Part shown: positions 1-8,210 of the stretch, piece by piece
Layout of the letters: every line of letters starts with the position of its first letter
How positions within the stretch are numbered: the first letter of the stretch is position 1
DNA from: Streptomyces sp. YIM 121038
GTDB taxonomy: Bacteria; Actinomycetota; Actinomycetes; Streptomycetales; Streptomycetaceae
Assembly (NCBI RefSeq): GCF_006088715.1
Contig: NZ_CP030771.1
Location: 6,157,501 to 6,221,500, forward strand
Reading direction: 5' to 3'
Length of the DNA stretch: 64,000 nt
Position numbers and translations under genes: made by a program
Notes under the pieces: generated by a model
What the model was told of the DNA's origin: nothing
Seen by the model: the letters and a program-made list of their open reading frames with translations, nothing else
Database searches by the model: none

Positions 1-724
1 GGTCGAGGACGAACTTGTCGTCGGCGACCCGGGTGTCCAGGACCTTCTTCAGGAGCCGGGACAGCGACCGGTCGTCCGTCACCTTGGCGAAGGCGTCCCG
101 CAGGGGCTTGTCGCCCTTGACCGAGCCGTCGGGGAACTGCACGCCCGGCGCCTCATAGGTGTGGTCGACGGTGATGACCACATAGCCACGGCTCGCCATC
201 TCCTCGACCAGGGAGGTGCCCCAGGTCCGCGGGTCGTTGGCCCCCGCGGAATAGAGCAGCACCGGGCGTCGGCCGCCGCGGTCGTCGACCGGGGCCGACT
301 GGCGCGCGTGGGTGCGCATGCCCGGCCAGTCGACGGCGCCCTTCGCTATGCCGTGCGGGGCGGCGGCGTCCCACCGCTCGGCCGCGCCCGGCGCCATGTA
401 CGGCGCGGGGGCGGGGCCGCCGCCGGTCTTCCGCGCCGGATACCAGACGCTGACCATCAGCTCCCGGTACGGCTGCGAGGTGACCCAGGGGTCGTGCCGG
501 GAGTGGTCGACGAGGCGGGACGTCACCGTGCCGACGGGGTGAGGGCCTGTCGGGGCGGGCAGGACGGGGCGCACTCCGTCCTCGGGCTGTGCGCGCACCG
601 CGCTCTCCGTCCCCCGGGCGAAGGCCGGGGCGGCGGCCCCGGCCCCCAGCGTCACCGCCGCCGCGAGGCCCGCGGCCACCAGCACCTTCATCGAGCGCGC
701 GCTCCGCGCCGTGCGAATCTCCAT
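1..724 (-). CDS. Secreted PAF-acetylhydrolase-like alpha/beta hydrolase, N-terminal part only (runs off left edge)
   Basis: The frame is open from an ATG at 724 to the window edge, about 241 residues. It starts with a signal peptide: Arg-rich MEIRTARSARS, a hydrophobic stretch (MKVLVAAGLAAAVTLG) and an Ala-rich cleavage region ending near AFA. The mature part carries ELMVSVWYPAR, RRPVLLYSAGAND and GYVVITVDHTY, the strand order of platelet-activating-factor acetylhydrolase-like and other secreted Streptomyces esterases. The nucleophile GxSxG should lie beyond the edge, so catalysis is not proven here. A second start at 691 (MKVLV) is possible, because the GGAGG next to the 724 start is only one base away. 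It lies downstream of sdhB on the same strand, separated by a G-rich repeat, so it is probably a separate transcript. Confidence 0.75.
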   Translation of the reverse strand, partial: MEIRTARSARSMKVLVAAGLAAAVTLGAGAAAPAFARGTESAVRAQPEDGVRPVLPAPTGPHPVGTVTSRLVDHSRHDPWVTSQPYRELMVSVWYPARKTGGGPAPAPYMAPGAAERWDAAAPHGIAKGAVDWPGMRTHARQSAPVDDRGGRRPVLLYSAGANDPRTWGTSLVEEMASRGYVVITVDHTYEAPGVQFPDGSVKGDKPLRDAFAKVTDDRSLSRLLKKVLDTRVADDKFVLD

Positions 725-810
725 GCCTCCATGCTGGCCGCGCGCCCACGCCGGAACCATGGGGGAGATCACGAGACTTGCCTGGGGGATTACCCCCACA
801 CATCCTTCGC

Positions 811-880
811 CAGCCCCGCCAGCCCCGCCAGCCCCGCCAGCCCCGCCAGCCCCGCCAGCCCCGCCAGCCCCGCCAGCCCC
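811..880. repeat. 9-bp tandem repeat, about 7.8 copies, G-rich on the minus strand
   Basis: The unit CAGCCCCGC repeats without change from 811 to 873 and ends in a partial copy. It lies between the sdhB stop (895) and the hydrolase start (724). On the minus (transcribed) strand it reads as GGGG tracts separated by five bases, a pattern able to form G-quadruplexes. It is noncoding on the minus strand. Confidence 0.9.
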
Positions 881-894
881 CGTGCCTGTGGTGC

Positions 895-1683
895 CTACTC
901 CCCCCGCCGCCGGATCTTGTTCCCCAGCCAGACCAGCGGATCGTACTTGCGGTCCACCGCGCGCTCCTTCAGGGGAATCAGCGCGTTGTCCGTGATGCGG
1001 ATGCCCTCGGGGCACACCTCCGTACAGCACTTGGTGATGTTGCAGTAGCCGAGCCCGTGCTCGTCCTGGGCGGTGGCCTTGCGGTCGAGGCCCGTGTCCG
1101 CCGCGGCGTCCAGCGGGTGCATGTCCAGCTCCGCGACCCGCATCAGGAAGCGCGGCCCCGCGAACGCCGTCTTGTTCTCCTCGTGGTCACGCACCACGTG
1201 GCAGGTGTCCTGGCACAGGAAGCACTCGATGCACTTGCGGAACTCCTGGGAGCGGTCCACGTCCTCCTGCATCATGCGGTACTCGCCGGGGCCCACGCCG
1301 GGCGGCGGCACGAAGGAGGGCACCTCGCGCGCCTTGGCGTAGTTGAAGCCCACGTCGGTCACCAGGTCGCGGACCACGGGAAACGCCCGCAGCGGCGTGA
1401 CGGTGATGGTCTCCTCGCGCGAGAACACCGACATCCGGGTCATGCACATCAGGCGCGGCCGCCCGTTGATCTCCGCCGAGCAGGAACCGCACTTGCCCGC
1501 CTTGCAGTTCCAGCGCACCGCGAGGTCCGGCGCCTGGGTGGCCTGGAGGCGGTGGATGATGTCGAGGACCACCTCGCCGTCGTTGACCTCGACCGTGAAG
1601 TCCTCGAGGCCGCCCCCGCCGGTGTCGCCGCGCCAGACCCTGAAGCGCGCGTCGTACGCCGTGGACGATGCAGCTGTGCTCAC
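895..1683 (-). CDS. sdhB: Succinate dehydrogenase / fumarate reductase iron-sulfur subunit
   Basis: A 262-aa subunit that carries electrons from the flavoprotein to the membrane quinone site. It shows the 2Fe-2S ligands CKAGKCGSC plus a later Cys in RPRLMC, and two further cluster motifs, CIECFLCQDTC and CNITKCCTEVCPEGI. The GTG start at 1683 overlaps the sdhA stop in a GTGA, so the two are translationally coupled. The subunit order (membrane protein, SdhA, SdhB) and the long N-terminal strand (DARFRVWRGDTG) fit the Sdh1-type enzymes of actinobacteria rather than the sdhCDAB type. Complete gene; family assignment is very safe. The preferred direction (succinate oxidation or fumarate reduction) cannot be told from sequence. 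Confidence 0.95.
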   Translation of the reverse strand: MSTAASSTAYDARFRVWRGDTGGGGLEDFTVEVNDGEVVLDIIHRLQATQAPDLAVRWNCKAGKCGSCSAEINGRPRLMCMTRMSVFSREETITVTPLRAFPVVRDLVTDVGFNYAKAREVPSFVPPPGVGPGEYRMMQEDVDRSQEFRKCIECFLCQDTCHVVRDHEENKTAFAGPRFLMRVAELDMHPLDAAADTGLDRKATAQDEHGLGYCNITKCCTEVCPEGIRITDNALIPLKERAVDRKYDPLVWLGNKIRRRGE

Positions 1684-3608
1684 TCGTAGAGCTCCTCTTC
1701 GGCCAGGTACTTGACCAGCTCCTCCTTCTCGAAGAGGGCGAGCAGGTCGGGGCGGATGGGATCGGTCGTGACGCGTTCGAGGTCGATCTGGCCGCGCTCC
1801 GGGTCGGTCGCCGCGAGGCCGCCGGTCGGGTCGACGAGGCGGCACAGCAGGTTCACGCGGCGCCACTCGCGGTTCATCCCGGGGTGGTCGTCGCGGGTGT
1901 GCCCGCCGCGGCTCTCGGTGCGCTCCAGGGCCGCGCGCGCCACGCACTCGCTGACGAGCAGCATGTTCCGGAGGTCGAGCGCCAGGTGCCAGCCCGGGTT
2001 GAACTGCCGGTGCCCCTCGACCCCGGCCCGCCGCGCCCGCACCCGCAGCTCGGCGAGCTTCTCCAGGGCCCGCTCCATCTCGCCCGCGCGACGGATGATG
2101 CCGACCAGGTCGTTCATGGTCTGCTGGAGCTCCTGGTGGAGCGTGTACGGGTTCTCCGGGGGCGCCCCGTCCGAGGGGCCCTCCGCGCTGAACGGACGCA
2201 GTGCCTCCGCGGCCGCCGTGTCCAGCTGCGGCTCGTCCACCACGGGGCGTACGGCCGACTCGTCCGCGTACCGGGCCGCGTGGAGACCGGCGCGGCGGCC
2301 GAACACGAGCAGGTCGGACAGGGAGTTCCCGCCGAGCCGGTTGGAGCCGTGCATGCCGCCCGCGACCTCGCCGGCCGCGAACAGGCCCGGCACGCCGCGC
2401 GCCGCCGCCGTGTCGGAGTCGACCGCGATGCCGCCCATCACGTAGTGGCAGGTCGGGCCGACCTCCATCGCCTCCGCGGTGATGTCGACGTCCGCCAGCT
2501 CCTTGAACTGGTGGTACATCGAGGGGAGCCGCCGCCGGATCACCTCGGCGGGCATCCGCGTCGACACGTCGAGGAACACCCCGCCGTGCGGCGAGCCGCG
2601 CCCCGCCTTCACCTCGGAGTTGATGGCCCGCGCCACCTCGTCCCGGGGCAGCAGCTCGGGCGGGCGGCGGTTGTGGTCCGGGTCCTCGTACCAGCGGTCG
2701 CCCTCCTCCTCCGACTCCGCGTACTTCTCCTTGAAGACGTCCGGGACGTAGTCGAACATGAACCGCTTGCCCTCGGAGTTCCGCAGGACACCGCCGTCGC
2801 CGCGCACGGACTCGGTGACGAGGATGCCTTTCACCGACGGCGGCCACACCATTCCCGTCGGGTGGAACTGGACGAATTCCATGTTCAGCAGCGGGGCGCC
2901 CGCGAGCAGTGCGAGGGCGTGCCCGTCGCCCGTGTACTCCCACGAATTCGACGTCACCTTGAAGGACTTGCCGATGCCGCCGGTGGCGAGCACGACGCTG
3001 GGCGCCTCGATGACGAAGAACCGCCCGCTCTCCCGCTCGTAGCAGAAAGCGCCGCTGACCCGGTCGCCCTCTTTGAGTACGCGGGTGACCGTGCACTCCT
3101 GGAAGACCTTGAGGCGGGCTTCGTAGTCGCCGAATTCCTTCTCGTCCTCCTGCTGGAGGGCCACGATCTTCTGCTGGAGGGTGCGGATCAGTTCGAGACC
3201 CGTACGGTCACCGACGTGGGCGAGCCGGGGGTATTCGTGGCCGCCGAAGTTCCGCTGTGAGATCCGGCCGTCCTTGGTGCGGTCGAAGAGCGCGCCCCAG
3301 GTCTCCAGTTCCCACACCCGGTCGGGCGCCTCGCGCGCGTGCAGTTCGGCCATCCGCCACTGGTTGAGGAACTTTCCGCCGCGCAGGGTGTCACGGAAGT
3401 GCACCTGCCAGTTGTCGCCGGAGTTCACATTCGCCATGGCCGCCGCGATGCCGCCCTCGGCCATCACCGTATGGGCCTTGCCGAACAGCGACTTGCAGAT
3501 CACCGCCGTGCGCGCGCCCTGCTCACGGGCCTCGATCGCGGCCCTCAGGCCCGCACCGCCGGCGCCCACGACGACGACATCCCACTGCTGCCGCTCCACT
3601 TGAGACAT
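1680..3608 (-). CDS. sdhA: Succinate dehydrogenase / fumarate reductase flavoprotein subunit
   Basis: A 642-aa FAD subunit that oxidises succinate. The N-terminus has the dinucleotide-binding motif VVVVGAGGAGLRAA. The His of KAHTVMAEGG matches the residue that carries covalent FAD. Substrate and active-site blocks FHPTG, VRGDGGVLRN and GGMHGSNRLGGNSL are all present. Length is normal for SdhA/FrdA. It lies 46 bases behind the membrane subunit gene and overlaps sdhB by four bases, so the three genes form one operon. The short spacer before it (AATAGGGG then ATG) provides the ribosome site. Nothing looks damaged. Confidence 0.96.
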   Translation of the reverse strand: MSQVERQQWDVVVVGAGGAGLRAAIEAREQGARTAVICKSLFGKAHTVMAEGGIAAAMANVNSGDNWQVHFRDTLRGGKFLNQWRMAELHAREAPDRVWELETWGALFDRTKDGRISQRNFGGHEYPRLAHVGDRTGLELIRTLQQKIVALQQEDEKEFGDYEARLKVFQECTVTRVLKEGDRVSGAFCYERESGRFFVIEAPSVVLATGGIGKSFKVTSNSWEYTGDGHALALLAGAPLLNMEFVQFHPTGMVWPPSVKGILVTESVRGDGGVLRNSEGKRFMFDYVPDVFKEKYAESEEEGDRWYEDPDHNRRPPELLPRDEVARAINSEVKAGRGSPHGGVFLDVSTRMPAEVIRRRLPSMYHQFKELADVDITAEAMEVGPTCHYVMGGIAVDSDTAAARGVPGLFAAGEVAGGMHGSNRLGGNSLSDLLVFGRRAGLHAARYADESAVRPVVDEPQLDTAAAEALRPFSAEGPSDGAPPENPYTLHQELQQTMNDLVGIIRRAGEMERALEKLAELRVRARRAGVEGHRQFNPGWHLALDLRNMLLVSECVARAALERTESRGGHTRDDHPGMNREWRRVNLLCRLVDPTGGLAATDPERGQIDLERVTTDPIRPDLLALFEKEELVKYLAEEELYE

Positions 3609-3654
3609 CAGAACGCCCCTATTTCTTCCTTCGTCATATCCGTCGTATTCGTCG

Positions 3655-4488
3655 TCAGAACAGTGTCGGATCGTCGAACGCGCCGGAGGCGATCAGATAC
3701 ACATAGAAGTCGGCGAGCGCGACGCTGATCAACGACGCCCAGGCGAGCAGCATGTGACGGCCGTTCAGCCAGCCCACCCACTGCCACATCCGGTAGCGCA
3801 CCGGATGCTTGGAGAAGTGCTTGAGCTTTCCGCCGACGACGTGCCGGCACGAGTGGCAGGAGAGCGTGTACGCCCAGATCAGCACGATGTTCACCAGGAA
3901 CACGAGCGTGCCGAGGCCCATGTGGCCCCACGCGTAGTGCTCGTCGCGGAAGGCGAGCACGGTGTCGTAGGTGAGAATGCCCGCGACCGGTACGGCGGCG
4001 TAGAAGAAGTACCGGTGGATGTTCTGCAGGATCAGCGGGAAACGCGTCTCGCCGGTGTACTTGGCGTGCGGTTCGGCGACCGCGCAGGCGGGCGGGGAGG
4101 CCCAGAATCCGCGGTAGTAGGCCTTGCGGTAGTAGTAGCAGGTGAGCCGGAAGCCCAGCGGGAAGATGAGGATGAGCAGGGCGGGGGACAGGCCCCACCA
4201 GCTGCCGAAGATCTCCCAGTTCGGGCCGTTCTTCATCGGCTTGCAATTGTCCGCGACGCACGGCGAGTAGAACGGCGAGACGTACGGCGCCGCGTAGTAG
4301 TCGGAATTCGCGAACGCCCGCCACGTCGAGTACACGACGAAGGCGAACAGTCCGGCGGCGGTCGCGGCGGGCTGGAGCCACCAGCGGTCCGTCCGCAGAT
4401 GGGCAGCGGCGATCGCGGCGCGCGTGCCGTGCCGTACGCCGCCGGGGGCCGTGCCCTTGTTCAGATGGGGTTCGGTGCCAGTTGCCAA
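3655..4488 (-). CDS. sdhC: Succinate dehydrogenase membrane (cytochrome b) subunit, Sdh1 type
   Basis: A 277-aa integral membrane protein and first gene of the sdh operon. About five hydrophobic segments are visible, including AATAAGLFAFVVYSTW, LSPALLILIFPLGF, FFYAAVPVAGILTY and LGTLVFLVNIVLIWAYTL. Candidate haem or quinone ligands are the His residues in NIHRYFFY, GHMGLG and CHSCRHVVGG. The Cys-rich loop SPCVADNCKP and CHSC are noteworthy for a membrane anchor. Initiation is at TTG (4488), preceded by GGAG at normal spacing; the next codons MATGTEPH follow. There is no separate sdhD, which agrees with the three-subunit Sdh1 arrangement known from mycobacteria. The gene symbol is by analogy. 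Confidence 0.85.
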   Translation of the reverse strand: MATGTEPHLNKGTAPGGVRHGTRAAIAAAHLRTDRWWLQPAATAAGLFAFVVYSTWRAFANSDYYAAPYVSPFYSPCVADNCKPMKNGPNWEIFGSWWGLSPALLILIFPLGFRLTCYYYRKAYYRGFWASPPACAVAEPHAKYTGETRFPLILQNIHRYFFYAAVPVAGILTYDTVLAFRDEHYAWGHMGLGTLVFLVNIVLIWAYTLSCHSCRHVVGGKLKHFSKHPVRYRMWQWVGWLNGRHMLLAWASLISVALADFYVYLIASGAFDDPTLF

Positions 4489-4585
4489 CGAGGCTCCACT
4501 CCTTCGTCGACGGGTGGGTTACGACGGGCGCGGGCCCCGGGGGCCGGGGCCGGACGGGCCGGGGGCGGGCGGGGCCGGGGCCTGG

Positions 4586-4912
4586 CTAGGGCGCGCGGCG
4601 GTAGCGGGCGCCCAGGCCCTCGTCGTCGGAGTCCGTCCACAGGGAGCTGTCGTACGGGGTGTCCGGTACGGGGACCATCGCGGGCCGCGCGGGGGGCGGG
4701 GGCGCCGGGGACTGGCGCTCGGTCGGAGATGCGGGGGCCACGGCCGCGCGCAGCAGCGCGACGCTCTCGCGCAGGTGGTCGGTGTCCATGCGGACCCGGC
4801 GGAAGTCGACGCCCGCCGCGTCCGCCTCGGCCTGCCGCTCGATCCGGCCCACCGTGCGGACGAGGTCGTCGACACAGCGCTGAATGGCCGTCAGGTCGTC
4901 TTGCAGAGCCAT
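4586..4912 (-). CDS. Small hypothetical protein upstream of the sdh operon
   Basis: A 108-aa protein starting at ATG 4912 behind GAGGG. Residues 1-60 look like two amphipathic helices (MALQDDLTAIQRCVDDLVRTVGRIERQ and a second helix HLRESVALLRAAV) and may form a coiled coil. The C-terminal half is Pro/Ala/Ser-rich and disordered, ending SSLWTDSDDEGLGARYR. No signal peptide or membrane segment. It lies 97 bases upstream of the sdh membrane gene on the same strand and could share its promoter. I do not recognise a function. Confidence 0.7.
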   Translation of the reverse strand: MALQDDLTAIQRCVDDLVRTVGRIERQAEADAAGVDFRRVRMDTDHLRESVALLRAAVAPASPTERQSPAPPPPARPAMVPVPDTPYDSSLWTDSDDEGLGARYRRAP

Positions 4913-5131
4913 GACTTGCCCTCACTTCAAGGGGTGCGGTCGTAAACGCTCATGCGCCTGCGAGTGTCGCGCCTCACATCCCGGCTTGGGAAGGGATCTG
5001 TCGTGATTGGGCCCGGGAAGGGGGCGGGCTGGCTCATGTCCGCCGGAGCGCGCCCCGGCGGCCCCGGTGGGGCCGCGCTCCGGCTCTCCTTCCGCGGGGG
5101 CCGGGCCCGGGCCTTCCGCCCGTTCCCGCAT

Positions 5132-5167
5132 CGGCCTCCGGCCTCGTCCTCACACGCCGGACGGGCT
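5132..5167. repeat. Dispersed intergenic repeat, copy 1
   Basis: These 36 bases recur identically at 51391-51426. They end in CACACGCCGGACGGGCT. A related form with AAACGCCGGACGGGCT is one arm of the palindrome at 22418-22463, and a diverged copy lies near 5195-5235. Such sequences are common in Streptomyces intergenic regions. Confidence 0.85.
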
Positions 5168-5489
5168 TGTCCCCCCGCCCGCCCGCCTGCCCCTCATCGC
5201 GCTGCCGCGCTCGTCCTCGGACGCCGGGCGGGCTGGGGCGCCCCCACCCCGCCCGCCCTCTCATCGCGCTGCCGCGCGGGCCGGGAGTCCGCTCGTCCGC
5301 TGTCGCTCGTCGGCTGTCCGCCGTTCCCGGGGTGGGGGGAGAGGGGCGTTGGGCCGCATGGGTGGGTTCTGGGGGGAGGGCCGTCGTGTCGGGGGACCGC
5401 GCCGGGGGCCGTCGCGTTCAGTGGGGGTGATACATGTGATCAACTCCATATTTCGCCCGTAACGCCGCCATCCGCGCATACCCATGGAA

Positions 5490-5610
5490 ACGGCACCCCG
5501 AGCAACACCGCCAAGGGCACCGCCCCGGAGGCACCCCGAAGGCACCCCGGGGGGGCACCACCCCCGGGCCACCGCCCCAGGGCGCCACCCCCAGGGCACC
5601 GCGGAACGGC
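5490..5610. repeat. Run of degenerate GGCACC(G/C)CC repeats
   Basis: About nine imperfect units of 10-14 bases (GGCACCCCGA, GGCACCGCCCC, GGCACCACCCC, GGGCGCCACC and similar) lie between the AT-richer promoter zone and the start of the lipoprotein gene. Spacing is irregular, so this is a low-complexity repeat, not a clean array. Confidence 0.6.
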
Positions 5611-5724
5611 GTTGCGAGCCCCCCACCCGGACCACGAACGGCACCACGTCACCAGCCCCGGCCCCCCTCCCACCCCCGCCCGTCAGGGCGGATCGCGGCC
5701 GGGCCAGCCCCGGAGGTACCCGTC

Positions 5725-8067
5725 ATGCCCCACGACCGCGCCAGGCCGCAGCGACCGGTCCGCCCGAAGGCCACGGTCCGATCGGCCGTGTTCCTCGCCG
5801 CGGGAGTCCTCGCGCTGCCCGCCCTCGCGGGGTGCGGCGCGGACGACGAGACGAGCACCCCCGCGGCGGCCCAGGACGTCGCCCCCGCCGCCCGGGACCT
5901 GGTGGCCGACGGCGGCACCGTGAAGTGGGCCGTCGACGCGCTGCCGGAGACCTTCAACACCTTCCAGTCGGACGCGGACGACGCCACGTCCCGGGTGGCG
6001 GGCGCCGTCCTGCCCTCCCTGTACCGCCTCGACGCGCAGGGCCGCGTGCAGCGCAACCCGGACTTCCTGGAGACCGCGAAGGTCGTCGAGAGCGAGCCCA
6101 AGCAGGTCGTGCTCTACAAGCTGAACCAGCAGGCGGTGTGGAGCGACGGCCGGGAGATCGGCGCGGACGACTTCGCCGCCCAGTGGCGGGCCCTGTCCGG
6201 CAAGGACAGCGCGTACTGGACGGCCCGCAACGCGGGCTACGACCGCATCGAGAAGATCGAGCGCGGCGCCAACAACCTGGAGGTGCGCGTCACCTTCGCG
6301 CAGCCGTACGCGGACTGGCGCTCGCTGTTCTCGCCGCTGTACCCGAAGGAGGTCATGGGCACCCCCGACTCCTTCAACGACGGCGCGCGCACCAGGCTGA
6401 AGGTCACCGCGGGCCCCTTCGCCCTCAAGGACGTCGACCGGGCCGCGGGCGAGGTCACGCTCCGGCGCAGCCCGCGCTGGTGGGGCAGCCCCGCCAAGCT
6501 CGACGCGCTCGTCCTGCGCGAGGTGCCGCGCGAGCGCCGCGCCGCCGCGCTGGCCGCGGGCAAGGTCGACCTGGCCGACGTGGACGCCGACGAGGCGGGC
6601 CGGATCGCCCTGGCCGCCCGGGACAAGGGTGACCGGGGCCCGCTCACGCACGGCCCCGGCGCCCGGCTCACCCCCGCCGACGCCCTGCGCTCCTGGGCCC
6701 GCGCCCACGGCACGGACGAGGAGGCCGCCGCGGCCGAGCAGGAGGCGCGCGAGCGGACGGACAAGGCCGTCGCGCGGTACGCCGACGAGCAGGCGGGCCT
6801 GCGCGGCTACACGGTCCGCAAGTCCCTCGAACCCGCCTACACCCAGCTCGCCCTCAACGGCGCCGAGGGCCCCCTCGCCGACGACCGGGTCCGCCGCGCG
6901 GTCGCCCGCGCCCTGAACCGCACCGAGCTCGCGGAAACGGTTCTGAAGCCGCTCGGCCTGCCCGCGCTCCCGGTCGGCAGCCATCTGGCCCTGGCCGGTC
7001 AGGACGCGTACGCGGACAACAGCGGGGCGCTCGGGGACCAGGACACCGCCGAGGCGCGGGCGCTGCTCGCCGACGCGGGCTGGACGCCCGGCGGCCCCCT
7101 CAAGGACAAGCTCAAGAGGGACAAGGACAAGGACAAGAAGGAGAACGCGGCGGGCAGCGAGGCGGAGGCCCGCGAGGAGGACGGCGACGACGGTACGTAC
7201 GTCGTCGGCGAGGACGACCAGAAGCCCGGCGACTCCGGCACCTCGGTCCTCGCGCCCGCCCCCGCGGCCGCGTTCCAGCAGGCCGTCCTGGCCCGCCAGG
7301 CCGACGCCCTCACCGCGCGCCGCGACGCCGACAAGGAGCAGCGCAAGGACCCGGGCGCCCCGGCCAAGAAGCACGCGCGCAAGCACGCCGAGAAGCACGC
7401 CGAGAAGCACACGGAGAAGCACGCCAGGGGCGGTGCCCCGGGCGCCTACGCCCCCAAGGGCACCGCCGCACCGAAGGCGGGCAAGGGGGCGGGCGGGCCC
7501 CTGGCCAAGGACGGCAAGCCGCTCACGCTCCGCTTCGTCCTGCCGTCCGGCGACGGCTCGCAGGCGCTGCGCGGCGTCGCCGACCGCATCTCCCGGATGC
7601 TGGAGCGCATCGGCGTCCGTATGGAGATCGCGAAGGTCGCCGACGAGAGCTACTTCAAGGACCACATCGCGTCCGGCCAGTACGACCTGGCCCTGTACTC
7701 CTGGCCCGCGTCCGCCTTCCCCGCCACCGACGCCCGGCCGATCTTCGCCAAGCCGGTGCCCGCCGCGGACGGCTCCCTCAACGTCGAACAGAACTACACC
7801 CGCGTCGGCACCGACCACATCGACCAGCTCTTCGACCAGGCCCTCGCCGAGCTCGACGAGGGCGAGATGCGCTCCCTGGTGAAGAAGGCCGACGCCCGCA
7901 TCTGGGCGGCCGCGGGCTCCATCCCCCTGTACCAGCGCCCCCAACTGGTGGCGGCCCGGCCGAACCTCGCCAACGCCGGTGCCTTCGGCTTCGCGACCCC
8001 GCTCTACGAGGACATGGGCTACCGGAAGCCCGGCGCCGGACCCGCCGAGAGCCCGTCCCGGGGCTGA
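5725..8067 (+). CDS. Family-5 ABC solute-binding lipoprotein with large charged inserts
   Basis: A 780-aa lipoprotein; the lipobox LAGC places the acylated Cys at residue 37. Residues 60-290 and 365-455 match the peptide-binding (SBP_bac_5) fold: TVKWAVDALPETFN, WSDGREIGADDFAAQWRAL and a V-T-A-G-P-F block. Residues 601-775 complete the C-terminal lobe. Usual family length is 500-550 aa. The excess comes from an Ala/Glu-rich insert at about 290-365 and a highly charged one at about 456-600. The second contains a Lys/His repeat (KHAEKHAEKHTEKHA, about 548-568). ATG 5725 follows GGAGG at good spacing. No permease or ATPase gene adjoins it, so it may be an orphan receptor or share another transporter. 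Substrate unknown. Confidence 0.85.
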   Translation: MPHDRARPQRPVRPKATVRSAVFLAAGVLALPALAGCGADDETSTPAAAQDVAPAARDLVADGGTVKWAVDALPETFNTFQSDADDATSRVAGAVLPSLYRLDAQGRVQRNPDFLETAKVVESEPKQVVLYKLNQQAVWSDGREIGADDFAAQWRALSGKDSAYWTARNAGYDRIEKIERGANNLEVRVTFAQPYADWRSLFSPLYPKEVMGTPDSFNDGARTRLKVTAGPFALKDVDRAAGEVTLRRSPRWWGSPAKLDALVLREVPRERRAAALAAGKVDLADVDADEAGRIALAARDKGDRGPLTHGPGARLTPADALRSWARAHGTDEEAAAAEQEARERTDKAVARYADEQAGLRGYTVRKSLEPAYTQLALNGAEGPLADDRVRRAVARALNRTELAETVLKPLGLPALPVGSHLALAGQDAYADNSGALGDQDTAEARALLADAGWTPGGPLKDKLKRDKDKDKKENAAGSEAEAREEDGDDGTYVVGEDDQKPGDSGTSVLAPAPAAAFQQAVLARQADALTARRDADKEQRKDPGAPAKKHARKHAEKHAEKHTEKHARGGAPGAYAPKGTAAPKAGKGAGGPLAKDGKPLTLRFVLPSGDGSQALRGVADRISRMLERIGVRMEIAKVADESYFKDHIASGQYDLALYSWPASAFPATDARPIFAKPVPAADGSLNVEQNYTRVGTDHIDQLFDQALAELDEGEMRSLVKKADARIWAAAGSIPLYQRPQLVAARPNLANAGAFGFATPLYEDMGYRKPGAGPAESPSRG

Positions 8068-8073
8068 GGCCGG

Positions 8074-8102
8074 GGCCCCGCCGGGCCGGTTCCGGCGGGG
8101 CC
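8074..8102 (+). terminator. Terminator-like hairpin after the binding-protein gene
   Basis: Perfect 11-bp arms GGCCCCGCCGG and CCGGCGGGGCC with a 7-base loop, starting 7 bases after the stop. No T-tract, which is usual in Streptomyces. Confidence 0.75.
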
Positions 8103-8104
8103 GC

Positions 8105-8175
8105 GTAGAATGGGGTAAGGCCGTGGCGTGTGTCTGCCCGGCAGGGCGCGCGTACCAAAAGAGAAAAGTACGCGC
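8105..8175 (+). promoter_or_regulatory. Likely typA promoter and 5' leader hairpin
   Basis: TAGAAT at 8105-8110 is a good -10 candidate right after the preceding terminator. The leader contains a stem with perfect 8-bp arms GCGCGTAC and GTACGCGC (8148-8155 and 8168-8175) around an A-rich 12-base loop, about 35 bases before the typA start. No convincing -35 was found. Confidence 0.5.
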
Positions 8176-8210
8176 AGCCTTCCACTCTTCCCGGGAGAAG
8201 CGCACCTCGC

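Larger units (their letters stand above)
4913..5724. other. Intergenic region, 812 bp: repeats and a promoter-like stretch
   Basis: No convincing gene. It holds a 36-bp copy of a dispersed repeat (5132-5167), a diverged copy near 5195-5235, and a run of degenerate GGCACC-type repeats (5490-5610). The only AT-richer part is 5428-5465, with TGAT and ATCA arms around ACATGTG near 5429-5443. This is the likely promoter or operator zone for the binding-protein gene at 5725. Open frames here have no codon bias and overlap the repeats. Confidence 0.6.

Noticed and set aside
589..1689. Long plus-strand open frame over the 9-bp repeat and sdhB
   Set aside because: It is the antisense of sdhB with Arg/His/Val-rich translation and no domain; sdhB itself is unmistakable.
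5725..8067. Complete ABC importer at the binding-protein gene
   Set aside because: No permease or ATPase gene adjoins it; typA follows behind a terminator.
5683..8205. 840-codon minus-strand open frame opposite the binding-protein gene
   Set aside because: The translation is Gly/Arg/Val-rich with no motif. It is the mirror of a gene with strong GC third-position bias.
8130..8210. N-terminal extension of typA
   Set aside because: It would translate the leader hairpin. The family begins at MPTRHDIRN and a ribosome site sits before 8211.
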